Of a stretch of 8,855 nt of DNA, positions 1 through 5,107 are shown piece after piece (the stretch's first letter is position 1; each line of letters opens with the position of its first letter). Source of the stretch: Lachnospiraceae bacterium (GTDB lineage Bacteria; Bacillota_A; Clostridia; Lachnospirales; Lachnospiraceae); assembly GCA_017523185.1 (NCBI GenBank), contig JAFWXB010000274.1, positions 1 through 8,855 of the forward strand, written 5' to 3'. Made by a program: the position numbers and the translations under genes. The notes beneath the pieces are model-generated. The model was not told the origin of the DNA and ran no database searches. It saw only the letters and a program-made list of their open reading frames with translations.

Positions 1-2
1 CA

Positions 3-231
3 GTAGAATTATTGGAACATATTCCAAAAGAAATTTTGGAAATGTATGCAAAGATGCCGAAAGAAAAGGAGAAGAAGATTGACAGAATATTATGATGATA
101 AAAAATATAATTTGGCTTATGAACGCTGTATTGGCGTGATGGCAAAATTGGTGCAGAAATATGGGGTTCAGGTCTTAGAAAAAGAGGAAAAGAAAGAGAA
201 GGAAGGCGTGGAAAAAGGCGCTCAAAAATGA
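3..231 (+). pseudogene. 3' part of an unrecognised gene, apparently frameshifted
   Basis: Two coding-looking segments lie in different frames. From base 3 the frame reads VELLEHIPKEILEMYAKMPK and onward to a stop at 93-95. From about base 85 the next frame reads YYDDKKYNLAYERCIGVMAK and continues to a stop at 229-231, with a Lys/Glu-rich end (EKEEKKEKE). Both have the charged, helical look of real protein, and they join naturally at the short AT repeat near 86-92 if two bases are lost or gained there. I therefore read them as one gene with an indel; its 5' end lies outside the window. The alternative is an intact short ORF starting at ATG 46, but its first residues (RCRKKRRRRL) look like an out-of-frame reading of the upstream segment. 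Function not recognised. The nearby broken recombinase makes a decayed mobile-element gene plausible. Confidence 0.45.
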
Positions 232-238
232 GTGCCTT
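215..238 (+). other. Hairpin across the stop codon of the 5' fragment
   Basis: A nine-pair stem (215-223 with 230-238, one G-U pair) with a six-base loop spans the TGA stop at 229-231. No run of T follows, so it is not a convincing intrinsic terminator. It could be a weak or decayed one. Confidence 0.3.
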
Positions 239-372
239 GGTGCCCTTACGGCGAAAATACTTCTTAAAAACTTGTCCTTACGGCGTATATAACGTTTCTT
301 ATCTTTATAATAAAGTATATGTGCCAAAAAGGCAATTGTTTTTTGAAGTCATAAAAATTAGTAGATAGGTCA

Positions 373-401
373 TTGACTTTAGTGTTTATTAGAAGTATAA
401 T
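373..401 (+). promoter_or_regulatory. Strong sigma-A-type promoter for the antitoxin/nuclease pair
   Basis: The -35 box TTGACT (373-378) and the perfect -10 box TATAAT (396-401) are separated by exactly 17 bases, giving a predicted start near 408. It is the best promoter match in the left half and points at the AbiEi-like gene at 492. The rest of the 232-491 gap holds a direct repeat of CCTTACGGCG (244-253 and 276-285) and the inverted repeat at 412-436. I see no other gene there. Confidence 0.75.
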
Positions 402-411
402 TTTAATAAAA

Positions 412-436
412 TTCGGCATATATAAAATGTGCCGAA
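412..436 (+). promoter_or_regulatory. Inverted repeat, candidate autoregulatory operator
   Basis: TTCGGCA (412-418) and TGCCGAA (430-436) form perfect seven-base arms around an 11-base spacer. The repeat lies at about +5 to +29 of the predicted transcript, where a bound repressor would block transcription. AbiEi antitoxins are known to repress their own operons by binding inverted repeats upstream, so this is the natural operator candidate. It could instead act as a 5' UTR RNA hairpin. Confidence 0.5.
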
Positions 437-491
437 AAACATTGATGTGTAATTTTAATTAAAAGCAATGTTTAAGGTGAGGTGGCGAGGA

Positions 492-1079
492 ATGGTTAAT
501 GAATGTAAGTTTCCAAAAGATAAATTGCTATTTTCAATTAATGAACTTAAAGAAGATGGGTTATCTTATTATAAAATTAATCAGCTAGTTGCAGATGGAA
601 TGTTATTGAAATTGAATAAAAAATATTATGAAAATACAAATTATCAAGGTGAAGAATGTGACTTTTATTATGTTCCGGCATATGTTCCAAAAGGAGTGAT
701 TTGTCTTTTGAGTGCAGCTTCTTATTATAATCTGACGACTACAAAGCTAGATGCAGTAGATGTATCCATTCAAAGAAAAGCAAAGGTTTCTACTATGCCA
801 GATTGGCCAGAGTTATCAATTTATTATTATTCAGATGACCGTTTTAAAACAGGAATTGAAATTGTGCAAGAAGGTGAAAATCAATTCAGAATTTATGATA
901 TAGAGAAAACAGTAGTAGATGTTGTGTCTTTTCGGGAAAAAGTCGGTATTGAAGAAACAAAGGAAGTTCTCACTAATTATCTTAGACGAAAGGATAGAAA
1001 TCTTAACAGATTATTACGATATGCTGAATTACTTAAATGTGGAGAGACTGTGAAAACATATTTGGAAGTACTTGTATAA
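492..1079 (+). CDS. AbiEi-like type IV antitoxin / transcriptional regulator
   Basis: A 195-residue protein with the layout of AbiEi-family antitoxins. The N-terminal part (about 8-50) looks like a winged helix (FSINELKEDGLSYYKINQLV). The C-terminal domain has two typical blocks: YVPKGVICLLSAASYYNLTT at about 64-83, and YDIEKTVVDVV at about 135-145, which corresponds to the R-x-ERT-v-D region of the family. In characterised systems AbiEi represses its own operon and counteracts the AbiEii nucleotidyltransferase toxin. I chose ATG 492 because AAGGTGAGGTGG (474-485) lies six bases ahead of it; ATG 468 has no ribosome binding site and would add eight atypical residues. No AbiEii gene follows. 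The downstream neighbour, 90 bases away, is a PD-(D/E)XK nuclease, so this is either an orphan regulator or half of a non-standard pair. The family call is fairly firm; the role is inferred. Confidence 0.75.
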   Translation: MVNECKFPKDKLLFSINELKEDGLSYYKINQLVADGMLLKLNKKYYENTNYQGEECDFYYVPAYVPKGVICLLSAASYYNLTTTKLDAVDVSIQRKAKVSTMPDWPELSIYYYSDDRFKTGIEIVQEGENQFRIYDIEKTVVDVVSFREKVGIEETKEVLTNYLRRKDRNLNRLLRYAELLKCGETVKTYLEVLV

Positions 1080-1090
1080 TAGTAAAATAA

Positions 1091-1120
1091 TTAACAAAAG
1101 ACAAAATAAGAAATGATAAT
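1091..1120 (+). promoter_or_regulatory. Possible promoter ahead of the nuclease gene
   Basis: TTAACA (1091-1096) and GATAAT (1115-1120), 18 bases apart, each match consensus at five of six positions. The predicted start would fall at about 1127, exactly where the palindrome 1127-1143 begins. The region is AT-rich, so a chance match is possible, and the nuclease may also be read from the upstream promoter. Confidence 0.35.
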
Positions 1121-1125
1121 GAAAA

Positions 1126-1150
1126 TGGAACACAGTGTGTTCCGAATTGA
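1126..1150 (+). repeat. Palindromic repeat, copy 1 (upstream of nuclease start)
   Basis: The core GGAACACA-G-TGTGTTCC (1127-1143) has perfect eight-base arms around one central base. The full 25-base block 1126-1150 is identical to 1467-1491 inside the following gene. Copy 1 ends nine bases before the GGAGG ribosome binding site (1160-1164). It could be an operator, an RNA hairpin controlling translation, or a small mobile palindrome. Confidence 0.8.
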
Positions 1151-1169
1151 AATATACTTGGAGGTTATG

Positions 1170-2216
1170 ATGGGAAGTAAGAATGAAATTGTAAAAAATG
1201 ATAAAGTTGATTTTCCGGAATTTGCGAATATAAGAAAAACTATTTTAGAAGCTCGTGAAAAAGTTGTAACTACGGTAAATTTTGCTATGGTAGCAGCTTA
1301 TTGGACAATTGGAAAACAGATATATGAAGCTACAAATAACGCAGGTTCTGTATATGGAAAGCAATTATTGAAATTTGCTTCAGAAAAATTGACAGAGGAA
1401 TTTGGAGCAGGATTTGATGAAAGAAACTTGCGTTATATGCGTCAGTTTTATGAGATATATCCAATTTGGAACACAGTGTGTTCCGAATTGAGTTGGTCAC
1501 ATTATCGTTTGCTTATGAAAATAAAGGAAGATGAAAAAAGAGCTTATTATCAAAAAGAATGTGTTGAGTGTGCATGGAGTGTTCGCCAATTGGAACGTCA
1601 GATAAATTCTTTCTATTATGAAAGACTATTGGCTACCTGCGAAGCGAAAAAAGCAGAAGTAAGAGGTGAGATAGAGATACTCGAACCAAATATTGAGCCA
1701 AAGCACTTGTTAAAAGATCCATATATATTAGAATTTTTGGGATTGGAAGAAAATAAAGCATATTTAGAACGTGAATTAGAACAGGGATTGATAGATAATT
1801 TGCAAAATTTCTTTCTTGAATTAGGAAAAGGGTTCTGTTTTGTAGCAAGACAAAAGAGAATTACAATTGAAGGCGATCATTATTATGTGGATTTGGTGTT
1901 TTACAATTATATTTTAAAATGTTTTGTGGTTATTGAATTAAAAACACATAAACTGACCTATCAGGATATCGGACAATTAGATTTTTATGTAAAATATTTT
2001 GAGGAAAATATTAAAACAGAAGGAGATAATCCAACTATCGGTCTTATACTTTGTTCCGAGAAAAATGAAACGATGGTAAAATATTCTGTCCTAAATGAAA
2101 GTAAGCAGTTATTTGCATCCAAATATAAACTCTATATTCCAACAGAGGAAGAGTTAAAGAAAGAGTTAGAACGTGAGAGATTTAATATTGAACAACGTTT
2201 AAAGGATAAAGAATAG
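1170..2216 (+). CDS. DUF1016 / YhcG-type PD-(D/E)XK nuclease-domain protein
   Basis: A 348-residue protein with the two-domain layout of the DUF1016 (YhcG) family. The N-terminal helical domain (about 18-155) includes AAYWTIGKQI (42-51), FDERNLRYMRQFY (82-94) and LSWSHYRLL (107-115). The C-terminal nuclease domain (about 205-330) carries the PD-(D/E)XK core: D241 in YYVDLVFYN, and E256 and K258 in VIELK, followed by QLDFY (269-273). The catalytic residues appear complete. Members are putative DNA nucleases often found in defence or mobile regions; their substrate is largely uncharacterised. ATG 1170 sits five bases after GGAGG (1160-1164). ATG 1167 is also possible but too close to it, and ATG 1113 would add a tail that merely translates the upstream palindrome. 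The same palindrome recurs inside the gene as NTVCSE (residues 101-106). It follows an AbiEi-like gene and precedes a broken recombinase, which fits accessory DNA. Confidence 0.85.
   Translation: MGSKNEIVKNDKVDFPEFANIRKTILEAREKVVTTVNFAMVAAYWTIGKQIYEATNNAGSVYGKQLLKFASEKLTEEFGAGFDERNLRYMRQFYEIYPIWNTVCSELSWSHYRLLMKIKEDEKRAYYQKECVECAWSVRQLERQINSFYYERLLATCEAKKAEVRGEIEILEPNIEPKHLLKDPYILEFLGLEENKAYLERELEQGLIDNLQNFFLELGKGFCFVARQKRITIEGDHYYVDLVFYNYILKCFVVIELKTHKLTYQDIGQLDFYVKYFEENIKTEGDNPTIGLILCSEKNETMVKYSVLNESKQLFASKYKLYIPTEEELKKELERERFNIEQRLKDKE
1462..1491 (+). repeat. Palindromic repeat, copy 2 (inside the nuclease gene)
   Basis: The same 17-base core lies at 1468-1484, and bases 1467-1491 are identical to 1126-1150. 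Here the palindrome extends outward: CAATT (1462-1466) pairs with AATTG (1486-1490), with a single T-G position between the outer and core arms. This gives arms of 14 around one central base. It encodes part of the conserved block before the LSWSHY motif of DUF1016, so it is coding sequence and not an obvious insertion. Confidence 0.8.
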
Positions 2217-2263
2217 CATTGATTTAAGTAGATATACTGAAAATGGAAATGAGAGGGGCTACT

Positions 2264-3932
2264 ATGAGAAAGAAACGACTAAAATGTTATCTTTATTATG
2301 AGAGTATCTACTTCCATGCAGGTAGATGGATATAGCTTAGATGCCCAAAGAGAGAAACTTCGTAAGTATGCAGAATACGAAGATATGATAATTGCCGGAG
2401 AATATTCAGATGAAGGAATTTCGGGTAAGAATATTCAAGGACGGCATGAGTTCCAACGGATGTTAAATGACATTCAGAATGGAAAAGATGATGTTTCCTA
2501 TGTATTGGTATTTAAGTTATCACGTTTTGGAAGAAATGCAGCAGATGTATTAAATTCGTTACAGTAATGCAGGATTTTGGAGTGAACCTTATTTGTGTGG
2601 AAGATGGAATTGATAGTTCCAAGGATTCTGGTAAGTTAATGATTTCTGTACTCTCTGCGGTTGCTGAAATTGAACGAGAAAATATTCGGACACAGACGAT
2701 GGCAGGGCGTGAGCAGAAAGCTCGTGATGGAAAATGGAATGGTGGGCACCGTATGGTTATCGTTTAGAAAATGGGCAGTTGTTAATTGCAGAAGATGAAG
2801 TAGAAGTGATTCGGATAATTTATGAGCGATATGTACATACAAACGAAGGAATCAGTGGTGTGGCGAAGTATTTGAATACGCATGGTTATGTCAAAAAACT
2901 TCGTCAAAATGGAACAATTGCAGGGTTTTCTGCAAGTTTTGTAAAAGATGTTTTAGATAATCCTGTTTATATGGGGAAAATTGCATATGGCAGACGAAAG
3001 ACGGAGAAAAAATTAGGAACACGAAACGAGATGCATATAGTGGAACAGTCAGAGTTTCCGATTTATGATGGACAGCATGAAGCAATTATTTCCGAAGAAG
3101 ATTGGAAGATGGCACAGGAAAAACGAAAGTTGAATGCTTATAAACGAGAAAAGATTAATGATCGGAATGTGCTCATATTCTTTCGGGTATTTTACGTTGT
3201 CCTTGTTGTGGAAAGAGTTTGTATGGAAATGTTTCTAAAGCACATAGTAAAGATAAGAAAACAAGATATTATTATTACTGTAAGAATATAGTGATACAGA
3301 CCGGACATAGCTGCGAATTTCGTACCAATATTGAACAGACCGAATTAAACAATATGGTAGCGAAGATTATATCGGCAATGGTAAAAGACTCTCGATTTTC
3401 AGATTCGATAAAAAAGAAAATAGGTTCTGCTGTTGATACAAAAAATATGGAGAAGCAATTGGATGGATTGCAGGCACAGTTAAAACAGACGTTAGGTACA
3501 AAATCCAGATTGGAACATCAAATGGATAGTTTAGATATCAATGATTCGCATTATGATAAAAAAATTTCTGATTTACAACGCCGTTATGATTCGCATTATG
3601 ATAAAATAGAAGAAGTCGAAAATGAGATAGAAGAAGTACAAAGTCAGATTCGAAGCATAAGGCAGGAGAAGATTTCGGGAGATAATATCTATCGGTTATT
3701 GTTGGCTTTTGATGAGGTTTATAGTTCTGCAACGGAAGCAGAACAGAAAGAGTTCATGAAAGCATTTATTGAGAGGATAGATTTATTTCCGGAAAAAAGG
3801 AAAGATGGTTGCTGGATTAGGGGGATTACTTTTAACTTTCCAGTTCCGGTAAATGGAGAAGAAGTAAAAGAATTGCCCTTGGAATATGAGCCAACAGTTG
3901 AGACGGTCTGCCTCTTAAGCAACCAAAAATAA
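2264..3932 (+). pseudogene. Large serine recombinase, disrupted by four indels
   Basis: Joined across frames, this encodes a protein of about 556 residues with the full layout of large serine recombinases. The resolvase domain has RVSTSMQVDGYSLDAQ (its first Ser is the nucleophile), SRFGRN and SVLSAVAEIERENI. The recombinase domain contains APYGYR, GFSASFVKDVLDNPVYMGKI and FPIYDGQHEAIISEEDW. The zinc ribbon is RCPCCGKSLYGN...YYYYCK, followed by a long coiled coil (about 3434-3660) and the C-terminal end. Four breaks are visible. One extra T lies at 2295-2297 (CYLY then MRVSTS). One G is lost at 2564 (CAG-GTA became CAGTA, giving a stop). About four bases are lost near 2746 (GGH then APYGYR). 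One G is lost at 3164-3165 (DRECAHILSG expected). GAGAGGGG (2251-2258) precedes ATG 2264. Such enzymes integrate or excise mobile elements; this copy cannot make a full protein unless the breaks are sequencing errors. Confidence 0.88.
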
Positions 3933-4011
3933 AAACCTGATTTTATATTGTTATTGCAAAAAAAATTTTTATTATACATAAAATATAGATTTTGATTAAA
4001 AATTAATATTT

Positions 4012-4034
4012 CTGAAACAATCTAAAAACATTTC
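4012..4034 (+). promoter_or_regulatory. Candidate response-regulator site upstream of unit 1
   Basis: The block CTGAAACAATCTAAAAACAT (4012-4031, then TTC) repeats AAACA with an 11-base period (ending at 4019 and 4030). It matches the repeat ahead of the response regulator (5045-5067) at about 18 of 23 positions, including the ACATTTC end. A TATTAT (4048-4053) lies 17 bases after the second half-site, which would place that half-site at the -35 position. In AT-rich DNA part of the match could be chance. Confidence 0.4.
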
Positions 4035-4146
4035 ATAAAAATTTCAATATTATATTAAGATTTGTAAGAAATAAATATCTTCAAATCATATTGAAAAAAA
4101 TATAGGATAAATTAATTAAAAATTCCATGTATACTGATGAAGTTAG

Positions 4147-4166
4147 TTTTGTGAGTATTCACAAAA
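4147..4166 (+). promoter_or_regulatory. Perfect 20-base inverted repeat, candidate operator
   Basis: TTTTGTGAGTATTCACAAAA has perfect eight-base arms around GTAT. It lies 11 bases after a possible -10 box TATACT (4130-4135) and 44 bases before the ribosome binding site at 4215-4220. The arms resemble Rex- or CRP-type sites (TTGTGA...TCACAA), but the four-base spacer is two shorter than those. A related half-site, TTGTGAATATCC (5001-5012), lies just ahead of the promoter of unit 2. Confidence 0.45.
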
Positions 4167-4229
4167 TGTGGAAGTAATTTAGAAATGTATGTGAGAAGAA
4201 AACAGATAATAAAAAAGGAGATTCTAAAA

Positions 4230-4466
4230 ATGTCAAAATTTGTAGAAGTAAATGAAAAGATTGCAGAAGCAGTAGTAGAAGGCTACAAAAAAATTGAATC
4301 TGGTGTTGTAGATGGTTACAAGAAAATAGAACAAGGTGCAGTAGATGGTTTTTCAAAAGTAACAGACAAATGTGTGGAAAAAATGTTTGCAAGAGATGGT
4401 GAAACTGTAGAAGAAGCAAAAAAAAGACTTTTAGAACAATCAAGAGGTAACAGAAATGAACAATAA
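4230..4466 (+). CDS. Small amphipathic 11-residue-repeat protein
   Basis: A 78-residue protein with no signal peptide or membrane segment. Residues 1-55 divide into five consecutive 11-residue units: MSKFVEVNEKI, AEAVVEGYKKI, ESGVVDGYKKI, EQGAVDGFSKV and TDKCVEKMFAR. Position 5 is always Val, position 6 always Asp or Glu, position 8 large (Asn, Tyr, Tyr, Phe, Met), and position 10 Lys in the first four. An 11-residue period is typical of long amphipathic helices that lie on membranes (synuclein, apolipoprotein and perilipin types), so membrane-surface binding is a reasonable inference. The C-terminal tail (GETVEEAKKRLLEQ) is charged and helical. I recognise the general style from Clostridia but no named function. 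ATG 4230 is preceded by AAAAGGAG (4213-4220) at nine bases; the upstream ATG at 4185 lacks a site. The stop overlaps the next gene by 11 bp, implying co-translation with the two-TM protein. Confidence 0.75.
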   Translation: MSKFVEVNEKIAEAVVEGYKKIESGVVDGYKKIEQGAVDGFSKVTDKCVEKMFARDGETVEEAKKRLLEQSRGNRNEQ

Positions 4467-4821
4467 TTCACAAAATTTTATAGTAGAAAAGATTCGTACA
4501 CAGTATATAGAGAAAGAAAGCACAGATTTAGATGCATTACGAAAATTAGATGCGAAAGTAAAGAAACCGATAAATATTTTTACATATGTATTTGGAAGTT
4601 TAGGTGCAGTTGTTATGGGAAGTGGAATGAGTCTTGTAATGACGGATATTGGTGAAAAAATTGGTATAAAAGAAAATATGACGGTTGGTATTGTAATAGG
4701 TGTAATTGGTATGTTAATGGTCTTGGTAAATTATCCACTTTATAAGAAGATGCTTGCTTCTCGTCGTAAGAAATATGCAAATGAAATTATTGCATTAAGT
4801 GATAAAATTACAAATCAATAA
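4456..4821 (+). CDS. Two-TM small membrane protein, copy A
   Basis: A 121-residue protein with a charged N-terminal segment (1-37, containing LRKLDAKV), TM1 at about 39-63 (ending VVMGSGMSLVMTD), a short linker (64-76), TM2 at about 77-93, and a basic C-terminal tail (YPLYKKMLASRRKKYANEII). Both ends are probably cytoplasmic. It is clearly a paralogue of the protein at 7756-8160, sharing LR(K/R)LDAKV, VMG(S/T)GMSLVMTD, YP(L/I)Y and RKK-x-A-x-EI-x-x-L-x-D. Similar Firmicute proteins have, as far as I recall, sometimes been named dihydropteridine reductase; nothing here resembles a nucleotide-binding enzyme, so I do not use that name. AGAGG (4443-4447) precedes ATG 4456, which lies inside the end of the repeat-protein gene. 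The function is unknown; the context suggests it acts with the amphipathic protein at the membrane. Confidence 0.8.
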   Translation: MNNNSQNFIVEKIRTQYIEKESTDLDALRKLDAKVKKPINIFTYVFGSLGAVVMGSGMSLVMTDIGEKIGIKENMTVGIVIGVIGMLMVLVNYPLYKKMLASRRKKYANEIIALSDKITNQ

Positions 4822-4825
4822 TTTG

Positions 4826-4861
4826 AAAACGGAGTTAATCAGAATGGCTAACTCCGTTTTT
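4826..4861 (+). terminator. Intrinsic terminator of unit 1
   Basis: AAAACGGAGTTA (4826-4837) pairs perfectly with TAACTCCGTTTT (4849-4860) around an 11-base loop, ending in five T. It begins five bases after the stop codon of the two-TM gene and separates unit 1 from the two-component system. The A-rich left arm could let it work on the other strand too, but no minus-strand gene needs it. Confidence 0.92.
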
Positions 4862-4869
4862 AACTGAAT

Positions 4870-4923
4870 TAAGAAAATCCCCCACTTCAAGTGCGTAAGC
4901 ATTAAGTGGGGGTAATTTTCTTA
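4870..4923 (+). repeat. Long GC-rich hairpin of mobile-element style
   Basis: This is a nested palindrome. AAGAAAAT (4871-4878) pairs with ATTTTCTT (4915-4922). CCCCCACTT (4879-4887) pairs with AAGTGGGGG (4904-4912). AGTGC (4890-4894) pairs with GCATT (4899-4903, one G-T) around a GTAA tetraloop. Bulges are CA on the left and TA on the right. The run of five C and five G is out of character with the AT-rich surroundings. The form resembles terminal hairpins left by IS200/IS605-type elements or a MITE, but no transposase is present. It could also be a structured RNA. The palindrome is seen directly; the origin is inferred. Confidence 0.6.
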
Positions 4924-4925
4924 TG

Positions 4926-4953
4926 TTAGATGGAGCTTACAAGCTCAATCTAA
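4926..4953 (+). repeat. Second hairpin adjoining the GC-rich palindrome
   Basis: TTAGAT (4926-4931) pairs with ATCTAA (4948-4953) and GAGCTT (4933-4938) with AAGCTC (4941-4946), with one G/A mismatch between the arms. It starts two bases after the previous hairpin, so the pair may form one unit. No T-run follows. Confidence 0.55.
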
Positions 4954-5014
4954 TAAATTACAGAGTGATGATTTGCTTATGAACAAATAGAGAAAGCGAA
5001 TTGTGAATATCCGT

Positions 5015-5042
5015 TTGACTTAATTTTTTTTAAGAATATAAA
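5015..5042 (+). promoter_or_regulatory. Candidate promoter P1 of the two-component operon
   Basis: TTGACT (5015-5020) and TATAAA (5037-5042) are 16 bases apart, each with five of six consensus bases. The predicted start lies near 5049, within the direct repeat at 5045-5063. A regulator bound there would repress this promoter, while the alternative -10 at 5068 would use the same repeat as an activator site. Confidence 0.6.
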
Positions 5043-5044
5043 AA

Positions 5045-5073
5045 TAGAAACAAAGTAGAAACATTTCTATGAT
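5045..5073 (+). promoter_or_regulatory. 11-bp-period direct repeat with downstream -10 box
   Basis: TAGAAACA occurs at 5045-5052 and again at 5056-5063, an exact 11-base period with spacer AAG. One helical turn is the spacing at which OmpR/PhoB-family regulators bind in tandem. TATGAT (5068-5073) follows as a possible -10 box, placing the repeat over the -35 position, the usual arrangement for activation. The gene 35 bases downstream encodes just such a regulator, so autoregulation is likely. A related block occurs at 4012-4034. Confidence 0.55.
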
Positions 5074-5107
5074 AAAATAAAAAGATATACTATATGGAGG
5101 TTGTGTG

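Larger units (their letters stand above)
3933..4229 (+). other. Very AT-rich intergenic region
   Basis: The stretch between the broken recombinase and the repeat-protein gene is extremely AT-rich and shows no credible gene. It holds the direct repeat at 4012-4034, a TATTAT (4048-4053), a TATACT (4130-4135) that could be a -10 box but has no recognisable -35, and the perfect inverted repeat at 4147-4166. It therefore reads as a regulatory region for the unit starting at 4230. Confidence 0.6.

Noticed and set aside
12..27. Palindrome TTGGAACATATTCCAA near the left edge
   Set aside because: It lies within apparent coding sequence, is short, and has no second copy or adjacent promoter.
244..285. 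Direct repeat CCTTACGGCG in two copies, considered as att site or iteron
   Set aside because: Only two 10-base copies exist and no copy occurs at the other side of the recombinase, so no role can be supported.
322..346. TGCC-AAAAA-GGCA hairpin followed by T-rich bases, considered as terminator
   Set aside because: The stem has only four pairs and the T-run is offset by several bases.
468..491. Upstream start ATG 468 for the AbiEi-like gene
   Set aside because: It has no ribosome binding site, and the bases after it form the purine-rich site serving ATG 492.
1113..1169. Longer N-terminus for the nuclease from ATG 1113
   Set aside because: It would translate the palindrome and the GGAGG site; ATG 1170 has good spacing.
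2560..2570. Programmed frameshift at the TAATG junction of the recombinase
   Set aside because: No slippery heptamer or obvious stimulatory structure was seen, and three other breaks exist in the same gene, which fits decay better.
2298..3291. Several separate small recombinase genes
   Set aside because: The pieces line up in order as one serine recombinase with short indels between them, so they are one broken gene.
4159..4443. Minus-strand ORF opposite the repeat-protein gene
   Set aside because: Its Leu/His/Phe-rich composition is the mirror of the Lys/Glu-rich plus-strand repeats, and it has no ribosome binding site.
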